DNA from: Asticcacaulis sp. AND118
GTDB taxonomy: Bacteria; Pseudomonadota; Alphaproteobacteria; Caulobacterales; Caulobacteraceae
Direction of reading: 5' to 3'
DNA length: 64,000 nt
NCBI RefSeq assembly: GCF_020535245.1
Contig: NZ_CP084910.1
Span: 372,001-436,000 of the forward strand
Shown: one piece after another, positions 19,658 through 27,405 of the stretch
Position numbering within the stretch: position 1 is the first letter of the stretch
Layout of the letters: each line of letters starts with the position of its first letter
Program-made: the position numbers and the translations under genes
The notes under the pieces: model-generated
What the model saw: the letters and a program-made list of their open reading frames with translations, nothing else
The model's database searches: none
What the model was told of the DNA's origin: nothing

Positions 19658-19712
19658 GGGGCCCTGTACCGGTAATGGCGGCGATTTTAACCGCGTCTGT
19701 CTTAGCGGGTCG

Positions 19713-19727
19713 TTAACACCTGTTTAC
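19713..19727 (-). promoter_or_regulatory. CtrA-like binding site upstream of ptsH
   Basis: TTAA-N7-TTAC; read on the minus strand GTAA-N7-TTAACG, close to the CtrA consensus TTAA-N7-TTAAC. It lies 56-70 bp before the HPr start. The match is 7 of 8 core positions; function is inferred. Confidence 0.4.
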
Positions 19728-19772
19728 CGTAAAGGCCATCTGCCGTGTTGTTGGGTTGCGAAGAGAAGATTG

Positions 19773-19920
19773 GCCACGGAAAACACGGAAAGCACGGAAA
19801 GGCGCGTTGAAGCGTTGAGCCCGAAGGGCCTCAAATCAATGCGTTTCAATAGCCAGATGGGGGCGCTTCGCGCCGATTATCCACGCAATGAAGTCCGTGC
19901 TTTCTGTGTTTTCCGTGGTT
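19773..19920. repeat. Inverted repeat with CCACGGAAAACACGG ends (type E)
   Basis: The left arm CCACGGAAAACACGG-AAAGCACGG (19773-19796) matches the reverse complement of the right arm (19895-19918) with one mismatch over 24 bases. The roughly 98-bp interior shows no gene. Single copy in this window. Repeats with these ends occur in many bacterial genomes and, from memory, are often found around GxxExxY-type nuclease genes; that link is not testable here. Confidence 0.7.
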
Positions 19921-19927
19921 AAAATTC

Positions 19928-20722
19928 TTATCCCCTCGGTTCGAGGTATTGCGTCTGCATGGAGCGTTGTGTGTCTTCGAGGGCCATGCGGATGAGGGAT
20001 TCCATGCACCATCGGGCGGCGCCGGCGTCCTGGCGCTTGATGGCGTCGAAGACCCGCCGGTGGTCAGGCACCGGGTCGCGCGTCAGGGCCTGATGGCGCT
20101 GCTTGAAGCGCGTCGACCAGGCGACCGCGGCACCGATCGAGTGGCTCAGCGATGCCAGCGCCTCGTTGTGCGTGGCGTGCATCAGCGCGTCGTGGAAGTC
20201 GAGATCGGCTTTTCGCCCGGCTTCGGTCGCCAGCGTCTCGGACTGCATGAGGTCGAGCGCCTTGTCCATGATGCGCAGGTGATCCTCCGTCCGGCGCAGG
20301 GCCGCCAGTTCCGCCGCCGCCGGCTCGGTGATCAGGCGCAACTCGAACAGGCCCTTGATGAAGTCTTCCGACGGCTCGGTCTCGAACATCCAGCCCAGAA
20401 CCTCCGGATCGAGCACGTTCCAGCGGCGGCGCGCGGTGACGCGCGTGCCGGCCTTGGGGCGGCTCTCGACCATGCCCTTGGCCGCCAGAATGCGGATGGC
20501 CTCGCGATAGGCCGAGCGCGAGATATCGAGCGTCGAGGACGAGTCGATCTCGTTGGGCAGGACCTCGCCGGGCTTGTAGACGCCCCTGAGGATGTCGACG
20601 CCCAGACGATGGGCCAGCGCCCCGTGCAGGCGGCCCTGAAAATGCACACCGTAAGCGGCGGCTTCGCCACGCGCGGTATGGGAACGGTCGAGCGGTGCGG
20701 GGCTGGGGCGGTTTACGGTCAT
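19928..20722 (-). CDS. FadR/GntR family regulator with FCD domain
   Basis: A 264-residue regulator: a GntR winged helix-turn-helix (about 35-100, LPNEIDSSSTLDISRSAYREA) and an all-helical FCD effector domain (about 118-245) with metal-ligand type residues in DLDFHDALMHATHN and PDHRRVFDAI. Such proteins usually bind sugar acids or organic acids. It is divergent from the AraD1-family gene at 21049, the likely target. A type C repeat lies in the shared intergenic region. Confidence 0.92.
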   Translation of the reverse strand: MTVNRPSPAPLDRSHTARGEAAAYGVHFQGRLHGALAHRLGVDILRGVYKPGEVLPNEIDSSSTLDISRSAYREAIRILAAKGMVESRPKAGTRVTARRRWNVLDPEVLGWMFETEPSEDFIKGLFELRLITEPAAAELAALRRTEDHLRIMDKALDLMQSETLATEAGRKADLDFHDALMHATHNEALASLSHSIGAAVAWSTRFKQRHQALTRDPVPDHRRVFDAIKRQDAGAARWCMESLIRMALEDTQRSMQTQYLEPRG

Positions 20723-20741
20723 TCAGGTCCCTGTCGTTTAT

Positions 20742-20931
20742 TCCCTCTCCCTTGAGGGAGAGGGTCGGGCCGCATTGCGGACCGGGGTGAGGGGGGCAAA
20801 GGTGGGAAAATGTCCTACCTCCGCGCAGTAGCAGAAACGGTGTTGCGCACGCCCCTCATCGAAGAATGGCTGGCCGATCTGCCCCCTCACCCGCCGCTGA
20901 CGCGGCACCCTCTCCCTCAAGGGAGAGGGGA
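20742..20931. repeat. Type C repeat, complete
   Basis: CCCTCTCCCTTGAGGGAGAGGG at the left (a 22-base hairpin) and CCCTCTCCCTCAAGGGAGAGGG at the right, with inner GACCGGGGTGAGGGGGG and CCCCCTCACCC segments that pair with each other. It fills much of the space between the FadR-type regulator and the AraD1 gene. Confidence 0.72.
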
Positions 20932-20966
20932 AAGTTTGAGAATCTCCCGGTGATCATAAACACGAT

Positions 20967-20995
20967 TTGACAAACGGCAAAGTCGAGCCTAATTC
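20967..20995 (+). promoter_or_regulatory. Candidate promoter of the AraD1-family gene
   Basis: TTGACA (20967) is a perfect -35 element; 17 bases later TAATTC (20990) is a weak -10. It lies 54 bp before the ATG at 21049 and outside the type C repeat. The -35 match and the spacing are seen; use in vivo is inferred. Confidence 0.4.
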
Positions 20996-21048
20996 GTCAC
21001 GAAGAATTGTCTGAGTTTTAAGAGCAATTATCCTCCGAGGAGCGACCC

Positions 21049-22071
21049 ATGACCCTTCGCCTGATCCAGTTTGTCGATGCCCACGGGGCGCGCGGCGTGG
21101 CCGCCGGAGAGGATGACGGCTCGGCCAGGGTCATTCTGGGTGTGACCTCGACCTACGAACTGGCGCGGGCCGCCATTGCCGCCAAGCGCTCGATCGTCGA
21201 TCAGGTCAGGGAACAGGGTCTGGGCGAAGCGGTGGACATCAGGCTGGCGCTTTCGGAAGGCCGCGTGCTGGCCCCGATCGACCATCCGGATGCGGCGCAC
21301 CTGCACCTGACGGGTACGGGCCTGACGCACCTCGGTTCGGCCGAGGGCCGCGACAAGATGCACGCCAAGGCCAAAGACGCCGCCAAAGACGCGGGCGGCG
21401 AGGAGAACCTGACCGACTCGATGCGCATGTTCCTGATGGGCGTGAAGAACGGCAAGCCGGCGTCGGGCACGGCGGGGGCGCAGCCGGAATGGTTTTACAA
21501 GGGCAATGGCCACGCCCTGGTCGGTCCGGGCGCCGAACTGGTGTCGCCGGGCTTTGCCGAGGACGGCGGCGAGGAGCCGGAAATGGCCGGCATCTACGTC
21601 ATCGGCGACGACGGTCAGCCGTACCGCACCGGCTTTGCACTGGCCAACGAGTTCTCGGACCACGTGACCGAGAAGCAGAACTATCTGTGGCTGGCGCACT
21701 CCAAGCTGCGTCCGGCCAGCCTGGGGGTGGAGATCCTGACGGGCGACCTGCCGCGCCATGTCGAGGGCACGTCGAAGATCGTGCGCGGCAACGAGGTCAT
21801 CTGGGAAAAGCCGTTCATCTCGGGCGAGGACAATATGTCCCACACGTTCGAGAACCTTGAGCACCACCACTTCAAGTACGAACTGTTCCGGGTGCCGGGC
21901 GATGTGCACGTGCACTGCTTCGGCACGGCGACAGCGAGCTTTGCCGACGGCGTCAAGACGCAGGCCGGCGACGTGTTCGAGATCGACGCCCGACCCTTCG
22001 TCCACGCGCTCAGAAACCCCCTCAAAACCACCGAACCCGTCGCGCAGACCGCCAAAGTCCTCAGGCTTTAG
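21049..22071 (+). CDS. AraD1/GguC-type fumarylacetoacetate hydrolase-fold protein
   Basis: 340 residues of the FAH fold in the AraD1/GguC group, several members of which dehydrate 2-keto-3-deoxy sugar acids (L-arabinonate or D-xylonate routes). Visible segments are NGHALVGPG, PEMAGIYVIGDDGQPYRTG, ANEFSDHVTEKQNYLWLAHS and VHVHCFGTATASFADG. The ATG follows CCGAGGAG. The neighbouring FadR-type regulator supports a sugar-acid role, but no other pathway gene is present here, so the substrate is open. Confidence 0.85.
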   Translation: MTLRLIQFVDAHGARGVAAGEDDGSARVILGVTSTYELARAAIAAKRSIVDQVREQGLGEAVDIRLALSEGRVLAPIDHPDAAHLHLTGTGLTHLGSAEGRDKMHAKAKDAAKDAGGEENLTDSMRMFLMGVKNGKPASGTAGAQPEWFYKGNGHALVGPGAELVSPGFAEDGGEEPEMAGIYVIGDDGQPYRTGFALANEFSDHVTEKQNYLWLAHSKLRPASLGVEILTGDLPRHVEGTSKIVRGNEVIWEKPFISGEDNMSHTFENLEHHHFKYELFRVPGDVHVHCFGTATASFADGVKTQAGDVFEIDARPFVHALRNPLKTTEPVAQTAKVLRL

Positions 22072-22078
22072 GAGGTTC

Positions 22079-22263
22079 CCTCCTCCCTGTGCCGATGGCG
22101 TGGGGAGTGGCTCCGAGTGTAACGGGGAGACGGAGGGGACGACGCAGTCTGTCCGTTTGTCGTACAACTATAATCAGGGCCTGTGTCCTTCCGTCTTCCG
22201 AGACATCCCCCTCCGTCACGCCTTCGGCGCGCCACCTCCCCACGCTAAAGCGCAGGGAGGAGA
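22079..22263. repeat. Type B repeat
   Basis: Left end CCTCCTCCCTG, right end CAGGGAGGAG, with inner GACGGAGGGGA and TCCCCCTCCGTC pairing across the element. It occupies nearly all the space between the AraD1 gene and the RamB/ScfR-like gene and reaches the stop codon of the latter. Confidence 0.72.
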
Positions 22264-22264
22264 G

Positions 22265-23683
22265 TTACTGTGCAAACGGAAACGCCGTGGCCGACTTGAT
22301 CCACTCATCGACGGCCAGGGTCTTGGTCACCGGCGGGGCGGCGCGTTCGCGGCAGTTGGGACGTTCGCACAGCCGGCACATGGGGCCGGTCTCCACGGCG
22401 GCAGGGTTGGTGAGGTCCAGCCCCTTGGCATAGACCAGCTTGTCCGCGTATTTCAGATCGCAACCCAGTCCCAGCGCCTGTTCGCTATAGGCCCCGCCGT
22501 CCCAGCCGCGCAGGCCCCGGTCGAGCGTACGCGCCAGCGTAAAATATCGGGCCTTGTCCGGCGTTTCGATCACCTGAGTCAGCACGCGGCCCGGCGACTG
22601 AAACGCCTGATGGATGTTCCAGCGCGGGCAGGCCCCGCCGAAGCGCGAAAAGGGAAACTTGCCCGCAGCGAAGCGTTTGGAGACATTACCCGCGGAATCG
22701 ATGCGCATCATGAAGAAGGGCACGCCGCGACGGCCCGGTTGCGACAGGGTGGTCAGGCGGTGGGCCGCCTGCTCGAAGCTGACGCCGAACGGGGCGCGCA
22801 GCAGTTCGAGATCGTAGCCGCAGGCCTCCGCCGCCTCGTGGAAGCGGCCGTAGGGCATAAGGGTCGCGGCGGTCAGATAGTTGAGGAGCGCGATCTTGAA
22901 CATGCGGCCCGATGCCAGATCGGGTGCCTTGGCGCGTTCGACGCGGGCGTTCAGTTCATTGCCGTATAGCGACAAGGCCAGTTGGTAGACGATAGCGAAG
23001 ACGCGCGACGAGGGGGCCAGCGTCTCCGACAGCATCAGGCGGCGCCGGTGCGGGTCGTAGCGGCGCTGGTAGATCAGCATGACCGAGGCCGGCATGAAGC
23101 GCACGCCGATGCCGAAATCGCTTTGCAGCTTGCGTTCGGCGGCGGCTTCGAGTGTGTGCGCATCGCCCCCCAGCGCCTCGAACAGGGCCTCGCCGCGTTC
23201 ATCGAAGTCCGGGAAGTGGTTGTTGGCCGCCTGCACCTGATCGCGGGTCCAGTCGGCGGGGGAGTGTTCGTTGAGGATTTCCGCCGAACCGAGGTCGATC
23301 ACCTCACGCACCTTGCGCTCCTTATAGGCGCGGTACAGCCGCAGCATGGCCTCGGCCACCGTGGGGGAGGCGGCGACCAGATCGGCGATTTCGCGGCGCG
23401 GCGCGTGCAGGTCCTTGAACAACGGATCGCTCAGCACCTCGGCCAGATCGGCCTCGCCCGACGGGTCGGCCTCCGAGGTGAAGCTGCGCATGTCGAGGTC
23501 ATAGGTCGAGGCCAGTTTCAGCAGCACCTGCGCCGTCACGGGGCGCTGATTGCGCTCCAGATGGTTGAGGTAGGAGGGCGACACGCCAAGGTCTTCGGCC
23601 ATGCGCGTCTGGGTCAGGTTCAGATCGTGCCGCAGGCGCTTGAGGCGGCCCCCCAGGAAGAGTTTGCGATCAAGTTCGGACAT
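22265..23683 (-). CDS. RamB/ScfR-like XRE family regulator
   Basis: About 472 residues: a Cro/C1 helix-turn-helix (about 10-66, LRHDLNLTQTRMAEDLGVSP), a long central IrrE-like region (about 150-320) and a C-terminal domain ending with cysteines in MCRLCERPNCRERAAP. This plan is that of RamB and ScfR, regulators of acetate, propionate and short-chain acyl-CoA metabolism. It is divergent from isocitrate lyase, which RamB controls in actinobacteria, so control of the glyoxylate shunt is likely. The start ATG at 23683 is preferred: the frame beyond it is translated repeat, and GGAGGAGAG lies just upstream. Confidence 0.88.
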   Translation of the reverse strand: MSELDRKLFLGGRLKRLRHDLNLTQTRMAEDLGVSPSYLNHLERNQRPVTAQVLLKLASTYDLDMRSFTSEADPSGEADLAEVLSDPLFKDLHAPRREIADLVAASPTVAEAMLRLYRAYKERKVREVIDLGSAEILNEHSPADWTRDQVQAANNHFPDFDERGEALFEALGGDAHTLEAAAERKLQSDFGIGVRFMPASVMLIYQRRYDPHRRRLMLSETLAPSSRVFAIVYQLALSLYGNELNARVERAKAPDLASGRMFKIALLNYLTAATLMPYGRFHEAAEACGYDLELLRAPFGVSFEQAAHRLTTLSQPGRRGVPFFMMRIDSAGNVSKRFAAGKFPFSRFGGACPRWNIHQAFQSPGRVLTQVIETPDKARYFTLARTLDRGLRGWDGGAYSEQALGLGCDLKYADKLVYAKGLDLTNPAAVETGPMCRLCERPNCRERAAPPVTKTLAVDEWIKSATAFPFAQ

Positions 23684-23691
23684 GTTTTCCA

Positions 23692-23859
23692 CTCTCCTCC
23701 CTGCGGCGAAGCCGTGGGGAGGTGGCATTTGGCAAAGCCAAATGACGGAGGGGGATGGCGCCAAGCTTTGCAGCGTGGCCGATCTTCGGAGTCGTCCCCC
23801 TCCACCGCTGCGCTTCGCTGGCGGTCCCCCTCCCCATCGCTGCGCGACAGGGAGGAGAT
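23692..23859. repeat. Type B repeat
   Basis: CTCCTCCCTGCGG at the left and ACAGGGAGGAG at the right enclose GGGGAGGTGGCATTTGGC, GACGGAGGGGG and a CCCCCTCC...GGTCCCCCTCCCC stretch. The inner hairpin ATTTGGC/GCCAAAT is well formed. Its left end gives the GGAGGAG in front of the RamB/ScfR-like start. Confidence 0.7.
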
Positions 23860-23867
23860 AAGATGAG

Positions 23868-23918
23868 TCATTTAGTCATAAATTTACAAAAATTGCAAGG
23901 TCGGGTTTTGCTAAATGA
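23868..23918. promoter_or_regulatory. Candidate operator region of the aceA operon
   Basis: TCATTTAG (23868-23875) and CTAAATGA (23911-23918) are perfect inverted repeats 35 bp apart. Between them is the AT-rich stretch AAATTTACAAAAATTGCAAGG, here 21 bases in all, which recalls the RamB-type site (TTTGCAAA). The location between regulator and aceA makes this the likely control region. Binding is inferred. Confidence 0.4.
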
Positions 23919-24016
23919 CGCGAGAGATGGGCTGAAAAACCTACACTTGTGAGGATTTGAAGCGCTTAATCGTCTCATCACACAGCGCGGCCCTGCCGCC
24001 AGAAAGGAGACGCATT

Positions 24017-24205
24017 ATGACAAATATATCCATATTTACACCGTTTCTGAGCCCGTTCGACCTGGCTACCGCTTACGTGTCTTCGTTCGGCGCAGCGGCG
24101 GTGTTGTCGCGTCAGGCCACCCTGATGGCCCACCGTGAAAGCCTCAGCCGCGAAATTTCGCTGACGCGAGCCCAGCCCCAGCCCCACCCGGAGACCCTGT
24201 CATGA
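24017..24205 (+). CDS. Small protein encoded just before aceA
   Basis: A 62-residue ORF starting at ATG 24017 behind a strong GAAAGGAG site. Its stop overlaps the aceA start (ATGA), so the two are translationally coupled. The N-terminal half is hydrophobic ([20 protein letters not shown]), the C-terminal half polar and rich in Arg and Pro. No family was recognised. It could be a functional small protein or a leader whose translation sets aceA expression. Confidence 0.6.
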   Translation: MTNISIFTPFLSPFDLATAYVSSFGAAAVLSRQATLMAHRESLSREISLTRAQPQPHPETLS

Positions 24206-25527
24206 CCACTTTCGAGCAACTGGTGCCCAATGCCCCCAAGGGCCGTTTCGACGGCATCACCCGTCCGTACACGCCGGAAGAGGTAATGCGCCTGCGCGGT
24301 TCGGTGCATATCCAGAACACGCTGGCCGAGCGCGGGGCCAACCGCCTGTGGCAACTCCTGCACGAAGAGCCGTTTATCAATGCGCTGGGGGCCGTCACCG
24401 GCAATCAGGCCATGCAGATGGTGCGGGCGGGCCTCAAGGCCATCTACCTCTCCGGCTGGCAGGTGGCGGCGGATGCCAATACCGCTTCGGCCATGTATCC
24501 GGATCAGTCGCTCTACCCGGCCAATGCCGCGCCCGAACTGTGCCGTCGCATCAATCGCACGCTTCAGCGCGCCGATCAGATCGAGCATTCGGAAGGTGGC
24601 GCGAAACGAGATTGGTTCGCGCCCATTGTGGCTGACGCCGAAGCCGGTTTCGGCGGGCCGCTGAACAGTTTCGAGATCATGAAGGCCTTTATCGAGGCCG
24701 GTGCGGCGGGCGTGCATTTCGAGGATCAACTGGCTTCGGAAAAGAAGTGCGGCCACCTCGGCGGCAAGGTGCTGGTCCCGACCCAGGCGCATGAGCGCAA
24801 CCTGATCGCGGCGCGTCTGGCGGCCGATGTGATGGGCGTGCCGACGCTCACCGTGGCGCGGACGGATGCAGAATCGGCGCAACTGATCACGTCCGACATC
24901 GATGAGCGCGACCATCCGTTCATCGAGCGCGACAGCCGCACGCCGGAAGGCTTCTTCCGCCTGAAGGCCGGTACGGGCCTCGATCACTGCATCGCGCGCG
25001 GTCTGGCCTATGCCAAATACGCCGACCTGCTATGGTGGGAGACCTCGCATCCGGACCTCGACGATGCGCGCCGCTTTGCCGAGGCCGTGCACCGCGAACA
25101 TCCGGGCAAGTTGCTGGCCTATAACTGCTCACCGTCCTTCAACTGGAAGGCCAGGCTGGACGAGGCGACCATCGCCAAATTCCAGCGCGAACTGGGGGCG
25201 ATGGGCTATAAATTCCAGTTCGTCACGCTGGCCGGGTTCCACTCGCTGAATAACGGCATGTTCGAACTGGCTTCGGGCTACCGCGACCGCGGCATGGCGG
25301 CCTATTCCGAGCTTCAGCAGCGCGAATTCGCCAACGAAGCGGCGGGCTACACCGCCACCCGCCACCAGCGCGAAGTCGGCACCGGCTATTTCGACAAGGT
25401 CGCCCTGACCATCAGCAACGGACAATCGTCCACCACGGCTTTGAAGGACTCCACGGAGACCGCGCAATTTTACCCCGCGCTCAAGCAGCGAAGCGGTAGC
25501 GCAACTGAAATGACACCTGCCGAGTAA
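24202..25527 (+). CDS. aceA: Isocitrate lyase
   Basis: Splits isocitrate to succinate and glyoxylate, the first step of the glyoxylate shunt used for growth on acetate or fatty acids. 441 residues, with the catalytic signature KKCGHLGGK near 181-189 and [12 protein letters not shown]-like text ([12 protein letters not shown] near 140) binding Mg2+. It is coupled to a 62-residue ORF upstream and followed 12 bp later by a 69-residue ORF. Malate synthase is not in the window. The divergent RamB/ScfR-like regulator is its probable controller. Confidence 0.97.
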   Translation: MTTFEQLVPNAPKGRFDGITRPYTPEEVMRLRGSVHIQNTLAERGANRLWQLLHEEPFINALGAVTGNQAMQMVRAGLKAIYLSGWQVAADANTASAMYPDQSLYPANAAPELCRRINRTLQRADQIEHSEGGAKRDWFAPIVADAEAGFGGPLNSFEIMKAFIEAGAAGVHFEDQLASEKKCGHLGGKVLVPTQAHERNLIAARLAADVMGVPTLTVARTDAESAQLITSDIDERDHPFIERDSRTPEGFFRLKAGTGLDHCIARGLAYAKYADLLWWETSHPDLDDARRFAEAVHREHPGKLLAYNCSPSFNWKARLDEATIAKFQRELGAMGYKFQFVTLAGFHSLNNGMFELASGYRDRGMAAYSELQQREFANEAAGYTATRHQREVGTGYFDKVALTISNGQSSTTALKDSTETAQFYPALKQRSGSATEMTPAE

Positions 25528-25539
25528 AGGAGAACGACA

Positions 25540-25749
25540 ATGAATACCTACACCCGTCCCGACACCATCATCGACTTCTGTCTGGCCCCGCTGCAACTCG
25601 ATCCGCGCTCCGAGGCCTCGCGTGAGACCCGCCGCCGACTGGAGCACGTGCTGCGCACCTATCAACTCAAGCTGGCCCAGCCGGTAGCGGTCGATTTCAG
25701 CCACATGCCGACCCTGACCATCAATGAAGCCGCTCACGGTTACGAGTAG
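25540..25749 (+). CDS. Small protein encoded just after aceA
   Basis: A 69-residue ORF with a strong Shine-Dalgarno sequence (AAAGGAGAACG) 12 bp after the aceA stop, so very likely in the same operon. It has no membrane segment; the middle is helical and basic (SEASRETRRRLEHVLRTYQ). No known family recognised. A type A repeat begins just after its stop. Confidence 0.65.
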   Translation: MNTYTRPDTIIDFCLAPLQLDPRSEASRETRRRLEHVLRTYQLKLAQPVAVDFSHMPTLTINEAAHGYE

Positions 25750-25755
25750 AGTTTG

Positions 25756-25939
25756 ATCATTCCTCCCCGACTTCTCGGGGAGGGGGACCATTTGCAGAGC
25801 AAATGGTGGTGGGGTGTCTTGCGATATGCCCCACCTGATCAGTTTACTGAAATTAAGAAAGAAACCCCACCACCACATCTCACCGACCTTTGGTCGGCTC
25901 ATGCGGTCCCCCTCCCCGGCATAGCCGGGGAGGTATGAT
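25756..25939. repeat. Type A repeat, complete without a gene
   Basis: ATCATTCCTCCCC to GGGGAGGTATGAT, 7 bp after the small ORF stop. The left terminal stem is CTCCCCGA/TCGGGGAG, the right CTCCCCGGC/GCCGGGGAG. The inner left hairpin is CCATTTGC/GCAAATGG, and the inner right is CGACC/GGTCG. The core TCTTGCGATATGCC...CTGAAATTAAGAAAGAA is typical. Confidence 0.8.
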
Positions 25940-26020
25940 TTTTCGTCAGGCATTGTTTGACGCCCGCCGCGCGTTTCAGTAAGGCTAGGCCAAACCCCAC
26001 AATCAGCGTGGCATAAGTCT

Positions 26021-26233
26021 ATGAGCACCGTTCCTCCCCCCGAAATTATCTATGTCGATGGCCACAAGGTCGCCTGCAATGGCGGCGGCGGGGCGCTGGG
26101 CCACCCGTTGACCTATTACGAGCTGGGCGCCAATGGCGAGGTCGAATGCGGCTATTGCGACCGTAAGTTCGTCCATAAGGATCACGCGCACGACTATGTC
26201 GATCCGGCCCCGCGTCCCGAAGGCAGTCACTAA
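26021..26233 (+). CDS. Zinc-finger (CHCC) domain protein
   Basis: A 70-residue protein of the zf-CHCC family related to the NDUFS6 accessory subunit of complex I. The ligands are Cys in VACNGGGG, His in ALGHPLTY and CxxC in [10 protein letters not shown]. In alphaproteobacteria such proteins can be associated with NADH dehydrogenase. Its stop overlaps the start of the glyoxalase-fold gene by one base (TAATGAGG), so the pair is coupled. Confidence 0.9.
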   Translation: MSTVPPPEIIYVDGHKVACNGGGGALGHPLTYYELGANGEVECGYCDRKFVHKDHAHDYVDPAPRPEGSH

Positions 26234-26700
26234 TGAGGTATCTTCACACGATGATCCGTGTGAAGGATCTGGACGCCGCGCTGGATTTCTACTGCCGGGG
26301 TCTGGGCCTGTTCGAAGTGCGCCGCAATGTCAGCGAAAAAGGCCGGTTCACGCTGGTCTTTCTGGCCGCGCCGCTGGATTCGGCGACGGCGACCGTCAAT
26401 GGCGGCGACCGCGCCGCGCCGCATGTCGAGCTGACCTATAACTGGCCGGACGACAATGGCGTGGCCGAAGACTATACCGGCGGCCGCAATTTCGGGCATC
26501 TGGCCTATGAGGTCGATGACGTCTACGCAACGTGTCAGCACCTGATGGATATGGGCGTGGTGATCAACCGTCCGCCGCGCGACGGCAATATGGCCTTCGT
26601 GCGCTCTCCGGACGGCATCAGCATCGAACTGCTGCAAAAGGGTCAGCCGAAACCGCCGCAGGAACCGTGGGCGAGTATGCCGAATACGGGGAGCTGGTAG
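26233..26700 (+). CDS. gloA: Lactoylglutathione lyase-like VOC protein
   Basis: A 155-residue glyoxalase I family protein. It shows the two VOC modules, with metal-ligand His in LHTMIRVKD (residue 5), Glu in HVELTYNW (about 62), His in NFGHLAYEV (about 82) and Glu in ISIELLQK (about 131), so the full GloA set is present. It would turn the methylglyoxal-glutathione adduct into S-lactoylglutathione. It is coupled to the zinc-finger gene upstream and followed by a terminator. Confidence 0.88.
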   Translation: MRYLHTMIRVKDLDAALDFYCRGLGLFEVRRNVSEKGRFTLVFLAAPLDSATATVNGGDRAAPHVELTYNWPDDNGVAEDYTGGRNFGHLAYEVDDVYATCQHLMDMGVVINRPPRDGNMAFVRSPDGISIELLQKGQPKPPQEPWASMPNTGSW

Positions 26701-26703
26701 GTG

Positions 26704-26735
26704 AAAGCCGTTCGGGATAACCGGGCGGCTTTTTT
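26704..26735 (+). terminator. Terminator after gloA
   Basis: AAAGCCG and CGGCTTTTTT pair, with an inner CGG/CCG extension around GATAA. It begins 4 bp after the gloA stop and has a good T-tract. Confidence 0.75.
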
Positions 26736-26749
26736 CGTTGCCCCCAAGC

Positions 26750-26811
26750 CACCCCACCCGTCATTTGGCTGGCGCCAAATGCCACCCTCCCCGCCAGCGG
26801 GGAGGTATGAA
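26750..26811. repeat. Type A right-half repeat
   Basis: ACCCCACCCGTCATTTGGC then GCCAAATGCCACCCTCCCC and GGGGAGGTATGA. Only the right arm is present. Its inner hairpin is ATTTGGC/GCCAAAT and terminal stem CTCCCCGC/GCGGGGAG. A second element with the opposite arm starts 20 bp later at 26830. Confidence 0.65.
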
Positions 26812-26829
26812 TAATTTTAAAGCATGCTA

Positions 26830-27311
26830 ATATACCTCCCTGCACTTTAGTGCGGGGAGGGGGACCGTTCGCGGAGCGAAGGGTGGTGGGGTGCTCTCTT
26901 TGTCAGCCACAGATCCGAAGCAAATTGTCAGGGCGCGGCGGTTCCGTAAGGCATTGACTCAGCCGGAATGGCTGTTGTGGGAGCGTTTGAAGCATCGCCT
27001 TGACGATGGGTTGATCTTTCGTCGACAGCATCCGGTAGGGCCCTATATTCTCGACTTCTATTGTAAAGCCGCGGCCTTATGCATCGAGGTTGACGGTGGT
27101 TTGCATAGTCTCGGGGATAGGCCGGAGCGAGATGCTGAGCGCGACCGGTTTCTGGGGGCGCAGGGGTTGGAGGTCTATCGCATTCCGGCGGCAGAGGTTT
27201 ATGCTGATCCGGATGCGGTGGCCGATGGGGTGAGGTTGAAGGCGTTGGCGCGGGTGGAAGGGTTGTGAGCCACCCCACCACCATAGGCTCCGCCCTCCTG
27301 TCAGCGCGGAG
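26830..27311. mobile_element. Second type A element with a DUF559 gene
   Basis: The left arm (26830-26893) is intact: TATACCTCCCTGCACTTTAG, GTGCGGGGAGGGGGACCG, GGTGGTGGGGTG. The DUF559 gene follows at once, beginning within the arm. The right arm (27269-27311) is decayed: CCACCCCACCACCATAGG is clear, but the outer hairpin is reduced to CTCCTGTCAGCGCGGAG. Compared with the copy at 4865 the gene is closer to the left arm by about 60 bp. Confidence 0.7.
26891..27268 (+). CDS. DUF559 domain endonuclease-like protein
   Basis: 125 residues, the same family as the gene at 5002 and clearly its paralogue: FRRQHPVGPYILDFYC, CIEVDGGLH and GLEVYRIPAAEVYADPDAV match closely. The likely catalytic acidic residues of the Vsr-like fold are present. 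It starts at GTG 26891 inside the GGTGGTGGGGTG of the left arm, so the repeat itself supplies the start region. The sequence appears intact, unlike the possibly shifted N-terminus of the other copy. Its role is unknown. Confidence 0.85.
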   Translation: MLSLSATDPKQIVRARRFRKALTQPEWLLWERLKHRLDDGLIFRRQHPVGPYILDFYCKAAALCIEVDGGLHSLGDRPERDAERDRFLGAQGLEVYRIPAAEVYADPDAVADGVRLKALARVEGL

Positions 27312-27405
27312 TTGGTCATCTTCCTGCCAATCCCTGACGCTTTGAATTGGCATCGTTCGCGGATGGCTCTATGAAGCCTGCATACCTTGTTTGAAGCGAG
27401 CCCTC

